A DNA stretch of 64,000 nucleotides from Prunella strophiata (GCA_036583965.1 JAZBQD010000015.1:68790830-68854829), one strand, 5' to 3'. Positions 36,775 through 51,500 are shown, counted from the stretch's first letter. Numbers and translations: made by a program. The notes: a model not told the origin generated them from the letters alone.

Positions 36775-37785
36775 GTAAGGATAAACACTGGTAATGTCTG
36801 AAAGTGAAGCTACCTCTGCACTTTCACCAAATAATCTGATTCAGCAAACCCACGTAATTTGTTAGGTATTAAGCTAGTCAGTGTTTAGAAGCGCAGCATA
36901 ATATGCTAAATATAAATATTTTAATTGACTTTTGCTTAAGCCAGTTTTGGTGAAAGAGGCAGGAGTTCATGAAGTATTTTGAAATCAAAGCTTTGTTATT
37001 CACTACATTTTTAAGAGAACCTCTTCTTAACTGCTGCTAAAAATTGAGTTGAGGGCACTGCTGCTTAAGGGAAGCAGTCTGCAGGGGTGGCAGTACTAAA
37101 TGATGGTGTATTGGGCAGTCTTGGAGCTGGATCCCAGCTGACAAGGTAATTTTATTAATCTTTTCAAATTTGGTCAGAAAACAAATTCTTACTTGTTTGA
37201 AAATATTGTGCTCCCAGTCCTTGAGCCTGGTTTCATTGTAAACCTGTCACATGAGGTGGATTCTCTTGTAGAGATCCTGTTTATGGCTCAGGGACTGGAG
37301 TGATCTTCATATGTTGACACTACAATTTTATGTGGGGCTGAATGTGAAACAGCAAAAATTATTACAGCATTGCTGGGATTTGAAGAGTAAGAAGATGCTG
37401 GGATTGGAAAAGGAAAGGTGAAATAAAATGACAATCACTATTTACATTACATAAATTTACTGCTTATGTCAAGGGTAAATAAAAGGGGAAAAGAAGATAC
37501 TAATGAAAGGTCAATGAAAACCAGATTTGTAGTACACGTGATACATGCTGAAAGGTTTCCTTGGGTGAGGGATGCCTCAAGGAAGAGCATCCTGGAATTC
37601 TGATGTTCAAAATATGCATCCCCCACCAGCAGCCCGAAGTGAGGAAACTGGAAATTTCTTGCTAAAATTGCTAAAGGTTGTTTAAAGTTGGAAGAGAGTT
37701 TCTTTGATTGGTCAATTGATACACATCAATGGGAAATTTCTGTGTTGCTTTAGTGTGAGTTTCTTACTCTGTTCTTTCCATTCTG
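36775..37785. other. Intergenic spacer
   Basis: AT-rich, with nothing recognised. Confidence 0.7.
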
Positions 37786-38277
37786 CTGTGTCCAGCTCTG
37801 GGCCCCTCAGTTTAGGAAGGATGTTGAGGTGCTCAAATGCATGCAGAGGAGGGCAACAAGGCTGGTGAAGGGCTTGGAACATGAGTTCTTTGAAGAATGG
37901 CTGAAGGAGCTGGGGTTGTTTATCCTGGAGAAAAGGAGGCTCTCTACAACTTCCTGAAAGGAGTTTGTAACCAGGTGGGGGTCAGTCTCTTCTCACTTCA
38001 GGCAACCACTGACTGAATGAGAGGCCACAGTCTTAAGCTGTCCCAGGGGAAGTTTAGGTTAGACATCAGGAAAAAAATTCTTCACTGAAAGAGTGATTGG
38101 GCACTGGAATTGTCTGCCATGTGAGGAGGTGGAGTCACCATCCCTTGATGTGTTAAAAAAAGGACTGGATGTGGCACTCAGTGCCATGGTTTAGTTGATG
38201 AGGAGGTGTTAGGTCATAGGTTGGACCTGATGATCTCAAAGGTCTTTTCCAACCGAGTTCATTCTGTGATTCTGTGA
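37786..38277 (+). mobile_element. CR1 LINE, 3' part
   Basis: It reads CCAGCTCTGGGCCCCTCAG through AGGAGGGCAACAAGGCTGG and ends GATGATCTCAAAGGTCTTTT with a double ATTCTGTG tail. It is a 5'-truncated sense copy of about 490 bases. Confidence 0.92.
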
Positions 38278-41200
38278 AGAACTATTCACCTGTTTGTGAC
38301 TCATTCTTCTGAGTCACAAAAAAGTTACATTTTTTTCAATCACAAATAATATATTGTGTAATCAGAAAAATACATGCCCAACAGTATTTCATTATTAAGT
38401 GAAAAAAAAAAAAGTTCAACCTATACAACAATCTCAATTTACTTCCAGCATATCCCAATCCCGTTACTCATCTCAACTCTCTGTTGCCTGTGCATGTCCA
38501 CAGTCCTCCAGTGTTCCTCTGATGAGTGCCTCCCCATTAAGCCAGTTCATGCTGATTATATTTTTTTCTCCTATCTGTGATATTTTTTCTCTAGAAAGTT
38601 TTAGAATGAAACAACTGTTTTGTTTTACATTTTTCACCTCTCTTGATCCTGTGTGGATTGTATCGCTATCTATTCAAAACCAAATGAATAAACAGGAGAA
38701 GAAATACTATGGCAAACGATCATTTCTTGGAAAATAAATTGGGATTTTAGTTTTAGGCTCTTTGTCAGAGAGCTGGCAAGAGCATTGTATGCTTAAAGGT
38801 TTGCTCTTACAGTTTACTATTAAATAATACTGTATCATTCCCCCTTTTTCCCCCCACTCTCTGCTTGTTTCGAAAGGAACATTTGGTTTTAAAATTCAGG
38901 GCAAGTTTGCTAAGCTTTGTGAAGGCGTAAATAGAAATTAGTTTTATCTTTCCTGGTTGTATGTTTTCAGAAGAATCAGGTGGTTTACATGGAGTCAAAT
39001 GCAGTTTAATGTTATTGTTCTTGTATTATATCAGACATATTACTTTATTCCTGAATTTATTTTTTACAGCTTCAGAGGCAGACAGAAAGATTCTGTCCCT
39101 AAAAAGTTGATGACTGATGCAAGGATTAAAGGCAGCACATGATTTTTTTTTCATTTATTCTCCCTCAGTGAAGTGCTGTGCTGTGAGTCTCAGTGTAGGA
39201 ACATGGGATGACTTGAAGGCAAAGATGTGACTCCAGTACTGTGTCACCTATCAAAACAGCCTCTATAGAGGATGTATCTCCCCATCTGTTAGGTACAGCC
39301 TATCTTTGCAAGGCTGGATATGAAGCAGAGAGGTTAGGAAGGTTTTGTTTTGAACAAAGATAAGGTGGAAAGGTTTCAGTCACTGAAAGGAGTATGAGGA
39401 GGGAGGACATGGAACTCATCTGAGCTTAACACTGGAGGCAATTGAAGCCATAGTAACAGCAAGTGTGCATTCCAGTAGAAGCTGGAATATGTATAACCCT
39501 AAGTCAGGGTTATTATTAGCATTTCAGAGTTTCAAGCCAGTCGTGCCAAACTTGGGTTTGTGACATTCCTTATGCTTCAATTTTTTTTTTTTAATTTTTT
39601 TTTTTTTATATATACCAAGTACCATCTACTGTCTGATTGCTAGGGCAACGTCAAGCACTGGTGTCAGCAATTCTGGCATATAATTTGGAGTTCACTTTTC
39701 AAAAAGGAAGGGAATAATCGCTTCCTGCTCGGTAGACAGGATATAAGTAGCAGAGTAAAATTGGTGCAAAAAGAGGTCCTAGGAAAAAAATGCACTGGAG
39801 TGTATTGTTTAGGAAGGCTACAAATCCAGCATCAGAGTAATGCTGCTGCTGCTAAGTCGCTTATAACACCTCCCTGTGTTTTGGCCTCACTTGCACTCAG
39901 TTATGCTATTGACAAACTGTTTCATTTAAATGAGTAAACCTCACAGTTTTTAGATTTTCTTTTTTTCTGACACATGACAGCGCAGGTACAGCTAACGTGA
40001 CATAACAAGAGGCAAGCATCATTACTGTGACTAGTCATGCAAAAAAGCGAGACAGGAAATTACAGATATACTACATATGGTGCCTTCTGCTTTTAAAAAC
40101 AATCTGAGCTCAGAGAAGTAGAAAGGATACAGCTAATCCTAGAACCAGCTCTATGAATTTCAAGGCAAATATACATTTCCAGACACATGGGACAAGCTGA
40201 AGACTGCTGAAATGCCAGCATGCTGGGAGAATGGCTGGCAGACACCTTTTCATCTCGGACAATACCATAAAGGAAATGGCCTTTTAGTGTAGCAGATATT
40301 GTCCCTTTCTGTGCTGCTTCTTTAAAGGGAGGGAGAGAGAATGAATGCAAAGGATTTCAGAGGAGGTGTCATTTCTTTAACGGCATCCTGTGGGTGCATT
40401 ATCTTGCAGAGACCTTTTTCTTTGTCTCTCAGTCTGATTAGCACATGTCTTTGTGCCGTTTTAAAAAGCTTGGACAGTTTTCCCTTAAGAAATACATGTG
40501 CCTTCCAGCAGTTTTAAATTGCTCTTGATATGTTTGATATTCTTATACATCTGCAAACCCATCAGAATCTTGCTGAGTTCTTGACTGTAATTCTTCTTGC
40601 GGCAATTATATTTTCTACAGTTTTAACGGCACATTATATGAAAAAGTGTTTCCTTCTGTCTGTTTTTAATGTGCTGTCTTTAATTTCCTGGAATTGTCCC
40701 TCTTGGGCTTTTAGAATTTGAAAAACAGAAAGAAGTTCTTTGTCTTCTCCCTGTACTCTTTCGTTCTCTTATCCTTTCCTTGGTTTCTCTCATGTTGTTC
40801 TGTTTTCAAAGCTAACCAGGCCCACTCATTTGAATCTTCCCCAGAGGACAGCGTAAGTGCCTTTGAAGAGAAATCTTCTCTTATGCTTCAGGAGGGCACT
40901 GAAGTCCTTTTGAAAGTGAAAATCTGAGAGAATATTGAATATTCGAGAAATGTTCCAGCAATTGATTATAAGTCACTATAATATTTTTCCTGTAATTCTC
41001 TAAATGGTTCTTAGTGGATCCTTCTTGCTGTTCTTGATCATGCTACTTACTAACAGAGGTTTTCATCCAACAGTGCCACCAACATTAGTTAGACTAAGAT
41101 TGACCCTTAAGACTTCTTAACCCTCTTTATATCCTGTGTTACTTCAGGTTATTTGTACTGAGCTTCCTGCAACTCTGTACTGACTGTTCAAGATGTGACA

Positions 41201-41545
41201 TTCCTAGCTCTTCTCCCCAGTTCCTATGGCTGCATTTTTATAGGAAAAAAGGAGAGGGGGTAAGAGAGATAATGGGATGGTAGAATGTTACCCTTTCACT
41301 GCAAGTTTTTGTATCTCACAAATATAAAGGCCCCCAGGGTTTTGTGGCTTTCATATATTTTAGGCAGCTGAAGTAGAAGACTCTGTGACCTCCAGTGGTT
41401 AAGATGTGATACAGATAGAATGGACCAGAAATACTCGCTGTAGTGATGGGTAGTGAGAGGTCTGAGATGGGAGATGATGAGTAAGCCTGTATTCTAATAT
41501 AAGGCAAATATCTAAGAGAATTTGTGGGAGAGAAAGAGGAATATT
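38278..41545. other. Intergenic spacer
   Basis: It contains a poly-T/TA tract at about 39582-39614. No gene is recognised. Confidence 0.7.
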
Positions 41546-41942
41546 TTGTCTCTCTTATGAAGACAGGCTGAGGGAGCTGGGCCTGTTTATTCTTCAGAGG
41601 AGACAAGTGAGACATTAATGTCTATAAATATCTGAAAGGAGGGTGTCAAGAGGATGGATCCAGGTTCTTCTCAGTGGCGCCCAGCAATAGGACAAGAGGT
41701 AACAGGCAGAAATTGATGCACAGAAAGTTCCACCCGAATATGAAGAAGCATTTCTTGTGCAGGTGGCTGAGCACTGGAACAGGTTGCCCAGAGAAGTTGT
41801 GGAGTCTCCCTCACTGGAGATATTCACAAACCATGTGGACACAATGCTGTGCCATGTGCTCTGCAATGACCCTGCTCGAGTGGGAGGTTGGACCAGAGGA
41901 CCGCTGTGGTCCCTTCAACCTGACCCGTTCTGTGATTCTGTG
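41546..41942 (+). mobile_element. CR1 LINE, 3' part
   Basis: GGCTGAGGGAGCTGGGCCTG, then CACTGGAACAGGTTGCCCAG and the GGTCCCTTCAACCTGACC end with an ATTCTGTG-like tail mark a 5'-truncated sense CR1 of a different subfamily from the copy at 37786. Confidence 0.92.
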
Positions 41943-44900
41943 GTCTGTTACCCAGGATTATTGGCACATACTGAAGATGTTCCATAAGATGATCATATTT
42001 TCTGCCTAAGTAGTAAAAGACCAGCTAATTTTATGGATTTTGCTTTGCAAGTGGAAACACCCGGGGAACAAAAGAATTTATTTTTGCAAAGAAAGAAGTT
42101 ATGGCTAGAGAGTATATTTTTGAAACATTTCTCATGAAAAGTAGAAACTAGGAAGGTGTTTAGATGTCTTCATATTAAATAGTAAAAGTTTAATCATTAA
42201 AAGCAACTTAGTGATGATCTTAATCTATGAGGAAAATTCCTTCATATCAATAAGTACTAAAATAATATGTAAATAAAATTTAAAATCACAATGTAGAACT
42301 AGACAAAATACTTTATTGTGTGAACTTGAATACCTCTGCATGATTGCTTAACACTATTATTATTAAGGAGCAATGATAAACTGGTGTACGAAGTCAAACT
42401 TCATAACAAGTGTAGATACAGAACTATAATTGCTCAGAAATAGAAGTCCTGAGACCAAGTACATTTTTTTGGTATTCATTCACCTTAATTAACCAATTCA
42501 ACTGATTAATTCAACTAACCTATTAAGTAAAAGAAAGCATTTGTGAAGCTTTGTAAACAATAACAGCATAATAAGCCTCGAGGAGTGTCCACACTCAAAC
42601 AAAAAGCATTTTGCACCCCAGCTAGAGTGCCAGTACACGCATCCCCAGGCAGTCCCCAGCCAGCAGCAGGGCCTGGCCTGAGCCAGCAGGAAAACAAGCA
42701 ACCTCTGACTGGATGCACACATTACACATACTGCCATGGTTTTCCTTTTTTAATGTTTTTTTAGCATTTTAATCTTTTTTTTCTTATGGCATATTCTTCT
42801 GCTTCTTCACTATTCTTTTCCTTCCAAGGAAATTTATATTTAATGTTGGCATCTGTCCTTTGAATACTCTTTTTTATCATCATGCTATAATTTATTTAGT
42901 TATTTAGCCATTTGTTCCTTGTTTGTTGAGGCTAATGACATACAGCCTTTACTCAGGTGGGTATAGAAGTACATGCTGATATATTAAACTTGTCTTACAA
43001 GATCTTTTCAGACTCTCAGAAGTCCTTCATTTGCTGGTTGCTAACATGACAGGTGCCTCACACACTCTGTCTCCTGTTTTCTGTTGCCTTGCACATGCCA
43101 GGATTTTTTTCTTGGCACTGCTTATGGAGGCAAAGACTTGTCTCCTGATTTGCCTGCCCAGACAGCTCTTAAATGGGCCCATATTGTGCCATTCTCCTTG
43201 GGTACCTGGGGACCAAGTACAAAGGTGTTGGTTCCTGAGCAAGTATTGCAGGACCACATCCTGAGGCCTGCCACACCTGCCAGGATAGGGGCCTGCTGTT
43301 GTGCTAGGCTGCTGAAAATGGCATTTCTTACAATGGAAAGTTTAAATTCAAAAGGTAAAACCCAGAGCCTTGCAAATGTGTTTCGTGCTAATGAAAGATA
43401 AGGCACAAAAAATAGAATGCATTATTATGATTGTATGTAAGTGTGAGGATTCTCTGTAGCTGCATCAGCAGCTCAGCTAGTTAGAAGGCTGATCTCAAGA
43501 ATATCAGCCCACGGCACACAACTGTTGTGTGAATTCATGCCCTGGGTTGTTCTTACGCCTACCTCTGCCTCCTCCTTTTCAAGGTTATTGATACACATTT
43601 CTATTGTACATCCTAATGAGTATGTTCCTGCCTTTGGGTGATTTCCATTCTAGCTCTAGCCAAAAATCTGAAATGCAAACATATTTTTTGTCTAATTTTC
43701 CTTTTTCTTAAAAAAATATTTTTTTTACCATTGCAGTAATTTGTTACCATGTTGACTGCTGTTCTGTTCAGCCCAGTAATTACTTAATTGCATACTAGTC
43801 CTTAAATGACTTTAAGATTGAGTGGTGAACTACTCATTTGCTACTACTGTGGCTTTGTCACATGTTTCCTTTCAAGGTTAAAAAGAAAATAAGACAAAAA
43901 ATGTCAGTCTTCTTTGCTACAGCTTTTGCTTTAATTGAGGGTTCCTTTGGACAATGTTTTTAAAATTTTTCAAGAGCAGATTTTTTTATGCTTTTGAATA
44001 TATATGTCTTAAAAATACATTGTGCCCTTTTGTAGCAACAATTTTTGATGTAAAACCTCTTTATGAGTAGTCATTTTAAAAGCACATAAATTTGGTCAAA
44101 ATTTCATAGCTGGCAGAAGGAGTGAGATATTAAAGGTGGTATAAGGAAACCAGTGTTATTAATATTGCAAAATAAAAAATGTTATTACAGATCAATAAGA
44201 ACTGCATGTTAGTGCCTTCTTTCTTACCTGTTCTTATTTATCCTGCTCTTGATAGTGGCTGTTAAAAAAACAGCTTTTGGTTACCCTTTTATTTAGAAAA
44301 TCAGAGTTTGAATGTTTCATTGATCTTGAAACTTAAAATTATCGCTATGTTATGCAGATTCTTTGGTGGACCTATAGACTTGTTTATGCTGTTTTATTAG
44401 GAAAGGCATATTGACATGTCTTTAATTTATTTTGTCATGTTTTGAGGGTTAAATTCCATCACAAGAGTGGGGCTATGGAGACTATTTGGTGCAAATTGCT
44501 TTTAAGTATTTATTTTTAGTATGCATATGTTTGGTACACAAATTACAAAAAAAAAGAAGTTGTGTGAAGAAAGGTGTTTGCTGTTCTGAAGTTTTGAATG
44601 TTATTACATCATATTACAACATAATTACAATACAAAGATTATCACATCTAGTACAGCTGACCTTGCTGCCAGGTTTTAATTTGTCATCTTTTTGTGGCTT
44701 CTACTGCTCAGCACAACTCCATGTTAGATGTGAATCCAGTACTTGTTTTAAGGAGATGATAGGATTTTTTTTTTTTAAAAATACAGTTCCCACAGACAAC
44801 TTGTAGTTACTTTAGCAACAGAAGCCTCTGATAAGTGGTGGAAATGTTTTGAAATTGCTAAGAAGATGAATCAAAATTTATTGTATCCAAAGCAAGCTAA

Positions 44901-47900
44901 AGCATTCTTTTGCTCAAGAAAAGTACCTGTTAAAGGAAACTGGAAGGAAAACAGAGCAAACATAGACATAGAAGCACCATTCATTTATTTGAAAAACAGC
45001 AGGAAGGTTATCTTTTCAACCAAATAGGAAATGTTATGAACATGAATGGCTTATTCAAGATGTTTAACAGGACAAACATAAAGAGAAATATGAAATAGGT
45101 AATGCTAGATGATGGAGTAACTGAGCTGTAAGTAAAGGAAGTTGTGTCCCCTGTTGTAATTTGGGCATCATTCCCTTCTTCACTGCACACTCCCATTTCG
45201 GTCCCAGGCACAATATTCAGCCCATTTTTCACATAAGAAAAAAAATTGATGTTTGATGCCTGATGAGGATGTGAAGAGCTTCACTATAAGAAAACCCACA
45301 GCTCCACCTATCTCTATTTCAAATTCAACAGGCAGAATTATAGCAAATGTTCTGAGTCTTAACACAGGTTCTGGATCCCTTATTCCCCAATCTTCTTCCA
45401 CATGCTAGTTGAGGATGCTTCTGGTCACCAGGTCATCACAGTTTTACAGCTTGTCTTCCTGGATAGCAGCAGTAGCAGCCAGCAGAGCTGAAAGCTGCAG
45501 AGCTGAAGAGAACTGTATTGTCTTGGGCATCCAGAAATACTGCCAGGCTTTTTGTGACAGCTTACTATTCTAGCATTGGTAGAAACCAGCTCTTCTTTGT
45601 AAGTATCCATTGAATATAGTGTAACGCTATTTCTCATGGGATTTTTTTTTTTAGTGAAAGGGAAGTAAGGAGATCATGTAATTAATCCTTTGTTTAACAT
45701 AGCTTTGAGTTATTTCTTTTATCTTAGCAAGCATTGCAGGATTGGAATGTGCTTGATGCGTGTTGTACTCACAGCTGAAGAATCTTGAGTAAGGCTTTTT
45801 TTATATATATAGTAAATTAATCTCCACAATTATTCTTTTTTGAAGACTGCAGTCACATAAAATGTAGACCTGGGTTGTATGAGTTTGTTATTGTGTAAAT
45901 AAAGTAAATAAATTATAATTTTGATGAAAAGTTAGTGTGATTTTGCATGCTGAGCATACATATTAAGAAAGAAAATTAGCAACTAATGTAAAATATTAAC
46001 TGCTTTTAAATCATTCACAAGTCAGAGAGTGTAGATACATAGCTGTTTTCTTACTTTTCACTTCAATGGGCAACAGCAATAGGTTGAGACTGGTGTGTTG
46101 TTGAATGAGAGAAACTGAAAATATCCCCTAAAATTCAGCAGAAGCTATGGGAAGGTAAGTTATCTCGCTTCATTATATTTTGCAATGTACGTAACATAAA
46201 ATGTGGCAGTAATTCTCCTTCCCTAAGCATAATTTCACACCATTCTGTGTTCTCTGAGTACTGGAAAACAGTGAAAAATTACATTTCTTTACCACTTCCT
46301 ACTGACAAAAGTTAGCCTGGTGGTAGAGGTGGAAGAGATGTCTCTTAAGACTACACTGGAGCAAGATCACTTAATAAGAGAGTGCTTTTTTAAAAGTTTG
46401 CAGGAAGGAAGGAAACAGAAATTTCAAAATTTCCAAAACTTTCCTAGCCTGTCTTTCAGAGAATTCTGCAGAATATCAGACTGCTGTGAAAACAGTTTGC
46501 TTCTAGACTGTCACCATCTGACCTCAGCATGGAGAGGTTCAAAATCTGTGCCTCTGACCAGAGATAAACACTGCCAGAGTTTTGACAGAGGGTGCTACCA
46601 CTTTAAACCTGGCCTAGATTTAGGCTGTTTGGATTCCAAATCCAGCTGGAGCTAAACGTGGTAGCACAGAAAAATAAGCTGGAAGAGAACAACCCTTTCT
46701 AACAAAATATTTTATGGAAAATTCCTCTCAGAACTTACCCAGCATTTCACAGCATATGGCAAAGACTTGCATCTGTACTTGAAAGCAGGAGCTTGAACTA
46801 AGGTCTCTGAGTACAAATGTAATGAATACATTGGACTGTCCTTCTTATTTAACTGCCTGTCTCTGCCAGTAAATCCTGGCTAAATGAGAGCCTGTCTCTC
46901 CTAATGATAATGTGGAAGCTGTGATTATCTGAGGTGTGGAAGTGAACAAGATCATAAGGAGAACAGATGGCAAGCAGTTCTGAGTGGGGAGATGGCTGGC
47001 TGCACTGTGGTGAAGCTACCTGCAGCAGCTTAAGCTGTTATCTTTCCTGGCTCACTGTTTTCCCTCCTAGCTGGAGATGATTGCATTTCTTATGGAGTTG
47101 GCAGGATGGAGCATATGAACACTTGGTGGCTCTGTCACCTAATGTCACAGGGACAGGCAGATTCTTTTAGGGAGCCTTGGTAGAATGAGAATTTGCTACA
47201 GGGCTTTAGGTGCAATTAGACCTTTATTACTACAATTAAGCACTTGATTTTCATCATAGTTTATTGTTATCTACAATTTGTAGGATTTAATGTAGTTTAT
47301 TGCACAGTCTTTATGAATTATACTTTCAGCTAAGCAAAATTTGTAATAATGATTGTAACTTTCTTACTATCAAGAATCTTTAATTACTACACTTTTAGTC
47401 ACTTCGACCCTCTGCATATCATTTCAAATTCTTAGTAATCAGTGCATGATACAATAATCATAATCTGGACTCAGACTTTACCCAGGAGAACATGATTCAC
47501 TCCATCTTCAGAGGAAGAATACAGCAGTGGCTGTGTCCCAGACCAATGGGGGATCATGGGTTTGCTGTCCAGCATCATGCCTTGCAGCTGTTTGATTTTA
47601 TAGCCAGTACTTTTACATTTCTGTGTTCCAGAACAGGTGTACCACATCCTGGTAGCAATCTTGCATGGGCAAATAGTTTTTTAACAATGCTGACAGGGGA
47701 TCTGACTATTCTGTAATGGGGGTCATCACATCTTGGTGACAGCTACAGTGTTGAAAAGGGAAAAAGAGAAGGAGGTGATATGTGACCAGCATGCTTACAT
47801 GTTATGACTGTTTGTCTAAGGAAATGGTGTTGGTTATGCTAACCATATTAGCAGGAGTCAGGAGCAGGGTCACATGGCTCAATGGAAAGACTCATCTTAG

Positions 47901-48109
47901 TGTAAATGCAGCTTCCTGCACTCAAGCAGGTGGGCTGTGTACATATATCATTCCCAGCTCTGAGGCAGACGACGACCCAGAACAGAAGGGAACAAATATT
48001 ACCTTACTCATTGCTTCAGCTGTGAATGTGTGTCCATGACTAGGAGACCCTGTGCATGTGGAAGATCTGGTTCCCACTTAGTTCTCTGGTGCTCTCATTT
48101 TGGGATATG
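41943..48109. other. Intergenic spacer, 6.2 kb
   Basis: Mostly AT-rich. Slightly GC-richer patches at 42600-42720 and 43025-43330 have open frames on both strands but no recognised family. A 111-codon frame at 46320 is not recognised and has no flanking gene signals. Confidence 0.65.
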
Positions 48110-48540
48110 TGTGTAGTGGGTTGACCCTGGCTAGATGCCAGCACTCACAAAAGCCTCTAGTGTTGCTTCTCTCCACAGCTGGACAGGGGAAAGAAAATGT
48201 AACCAAGGGTTCCTCGGTTGAGGTAAGGACTGGGAGAGAGCACTCATCAGATATCATGAGCAAAGCAGGCTCCAATTTGGGATATTAATTGAATTCATAA
48301 CTAAAAAAATCAGAGTAGGATAATGAGAAGTAACATAAATGTTTAAAACACCTTTGCCCCACCCCTTCCCAAGCTCTACCTCCTCCTTCCCCAGCAGGGA
48401 TGGGAGACAGGGAATGGGGGTTTATGGTCAGTTCATCACAGGTTTTCTCCTGCTGCTCAGGTAGAGGAGTCCTTCCCCTGCTCCAGCATGGGGTCCCTCC
48501 CACAGCTGACAGTCCTGCCATGAACTTCTCCAATGTGCTC
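48110..48540 (+). mobile_element. ERV LTR fragment (avian ERVL-like)
   Basis: It begins TGTGTAGTGGGTTGACCCTG and continues with TGGACAGGGGA, CAGTTCATCACA and GGGGTCCCTCCCACAG segments that I recognise from a common avian LTR family. The match fades after about 48540, so it is 3'-truncated. No retroviral gene frames were seen nearby. Confidence 0.65.
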
Positions 48541-51500
48541 TACTAAGCATAAAGTTTCCTGAAGCTTTGCATTGGTCTTTTCTGGAAAGATGCATGTGTT
48601 TGCACAGACTGAAGGGAGCCAAAGGCACCTTTGCAGAAAAGCTGACAGGGAGGTATAGCAAGAAACACTGGTATGATTCCTTGCCATAGTACTTGTTGTA
48701 ATCTCAGACAACTGGGCACCAGCATGCTCTTTATGAAGAGACTCTAGTGATGTTCTCATCCTTTCAAAAATGACTCAAGTCTTACAGTGGTGGCAAATGC
48801 TCTTCCAAGCTTATTGAAAGTGCATGGCCCTTGTGACAAGGCATTAATCACAGTCAATGGCAAAATACTTTATCAACCAAGCACTGTGTGTTCTTTGATA
48901 TTTTTGTAAACAGTGATCCAAACAAATCATTTGCTCAAGAGCAAGCACTGCATTGTGTTCCCTCTGTATCTCAAGCCATCTTTGTTCCTTGTGCCTCACC
49001 TGTGTCTGTCTTTTCTTCCACGTGGGGGTTATTTCATTCATAAACGAACTGCTCTAACTTGCTTTTCTAACATGAGGTCTTCACAGCACATTTAAGGCCT
49101 CATAGCAGTTCATCTGTCAGCCACAGCTTCTGTGAAGCTCACAATAGTCAATGCTTGAGAACACTCTCTCTGTGAGCAGTACATGGCTGGATGAGTGCCC
49201 TGGCAGTGCCTACGCCCCTAGGTAAGCACATCTCAGCTCACAGCAGAAGCTATTCCTATCTCTGTATTGGAAGAGTCTGCCTACTGTGATTGCAGCCTGC
49301 TCTCACTGTCTCTGTGACTCTTCACAGCCTGTCAGTTTTTCTGTTGACACTTTTTCAGTTCATCACAACCCCTCTTTTCTGTAGGCTTGCTTCCATAAGA
49401 GTAATGTGCTCAGCCTGCCTTGAACCAGCAAATGGTACATTAACTCCTCTGAAACTGTGTGTGAGTCTGTGTCCATGTTCACTTCGTTAGCAGTTCCTTT
49501 TTTCCCTCTTTGGTTTACCTTCACATGTTCACACAACCAGCAATAGGAACTGAACAGGGAAAACAGTCACACATAAAATATTTATGAAAAAAGAGGATAG
49601 TTACTTTCCCAGTTTGTCAGCTCTGTCTCAGATACATCTCCTGGCTAATCTGTTGCAAAGTCTACTTATGTTCTGCAGGAGACTTAAGTTTTATCCTCAT
49701 ACGTTGAGAGTAATCCATCTGTTTGCGTTGGAAGGCTTTAATTAATTCTTACTTTCTTCAAAAGGAAATACACCCTTTGTTTTAATTAGAAAATTGTTAG
49801 TTGCACATTTTATATAAAATACTCTCTTCTTTCTTGTCTCATCTTTGTGCCTATGCAGATTTGGACCTCGTTTACAGAACATAAAAGGATTTTTCATTCC
49901 ATTCTCACTTGTTTGTGTTTCTTTTACTTTCTCATAAGCAATATCCTGTAACTAGTATTTTTACGTTAATGGAAGAATATACTGGAGGGGAAAAGAAAGA
50001 CAAAGATGGGGTTCTACTACTGTTCTCTTTTTGAAGGAGCAACTGCAAGGAAAACTGGAAAAAATGCCTGCAGTCTCCAAATAGCATCCTTAAACTACAG
50101 ACACCGAGGAAACTAAATACAACAAACCAGTGCGGGTTTTTTATGCATATGACTGTTCCTTTGACACCAAATGTGGAAAACAAGCACAAACATTGTGCTA
50201 GATCCCTAATTAATTGTTTCAAATTATTTTCTCAATGTCTAAGATATTGAGTGTATCTGAGTCAATTTAAAGCCCTTCATGCTGTAGCTCAGAACAAGTT
50301 TTTTCAAGCTGGGCTCAGTGAACTACAGCCCAAACACATCTTCATCAAATTTAGTATCTAGACCTACACCACGAGGCTAGCATGAGAAGAGTGTCAGGCT
50401 GTTCAGGTGAGGGAAAAACAAAGTTGGGAGTAGAGCCATCTAATCACAACTGGACTAAAAGCCTGAGGAAAATGCCTTTTCATTTCTGACCTGAACTTTA
50501 CAGTTCTGAAAGAGGCAAAACCTGTTAGAAAGTGGGTACAAACTGTTTAATCCCCTCTGCTTTGATCTATGTCTTTGCATAAGGACTGACAGTGGGACTG
50601 CAGTGACTGATATATTGTCTGTTTCATTTTCTGGTGCTGTGCTGGAGCCTCCTGTTCAAACACAGCTTCTCTCCCACCTCATTTGCAAACTAAAGGGTTC
50701 AGTAATGGTAATAAATCAGTGCTATTACTGCATGGGCACAAGCATTGTTTATGATCATCATCACAGTTGACTTCCATGTGCAAAAACGTATTGAAGCTTG
50801 TCTCTTGTTGGCTGTGAATAATAGGTCTGTTGGGTGCTTACCAATAAGCCTCAGCCTTTAAACCTTTTGGGATCATCTGTTATTTCTCACACACTGGTGT
50901 CCTGAATTTTGGAACAGTTTGGCACTAAAGAGGGGATCTCTATTTGTTGTGTTTCAGTAGTAAATGAAGTTGTTCTCTGTCTGTGAAAGAGAGAGCAGTC
51001 TGAAGGGTCTGGAATAAATTCACAGGGCCACATCAGGTCTGACTCAGCCAGAACCTCTGATAGAAAACTTTAATCTCCCTTTTGTCCACCACAGAAAGAT
51101 TCTGTTAAACAAAGATTTGTTTATTGCTAACAGTTTATGATGAGAATTATGAAACTAGTACAAGCCAGAAGAATTTCTAAATTATAGAAGGGACGTGGAA
51201 TATGCTTTTTAGAAGGGCATTTAATTCCCCTTTTTCCAGCTTGCCTGTTGTACTTTCACACTTTATTTTCTTTTTCTTCCTGAGAAATTACAAAAAAATA
51301 AATATTTTCATGAAAATGTGACTATTGCCTCTTCACAGCAGGCTTTACAGGTACAGCAGAGAATTAAAAACAAATCAGGTGCCTTTGAGGCTCTAGTTTG
51401 ACACTGATTAAACCAGTATTTTAATGCTCCAGTCTTAATTTTAGTTTCCATTTTTAATTTCCTTTGAAAGTTTTTTGCCTTTTGCAAGCCATTTGGATGA

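Noticed and set aside
46320..46655. A 111-codon frame in the intergenic spacer
   Set aside because: No recognised domain and no promoter or poly-A context. Its length is possible by chance in 6 kb.
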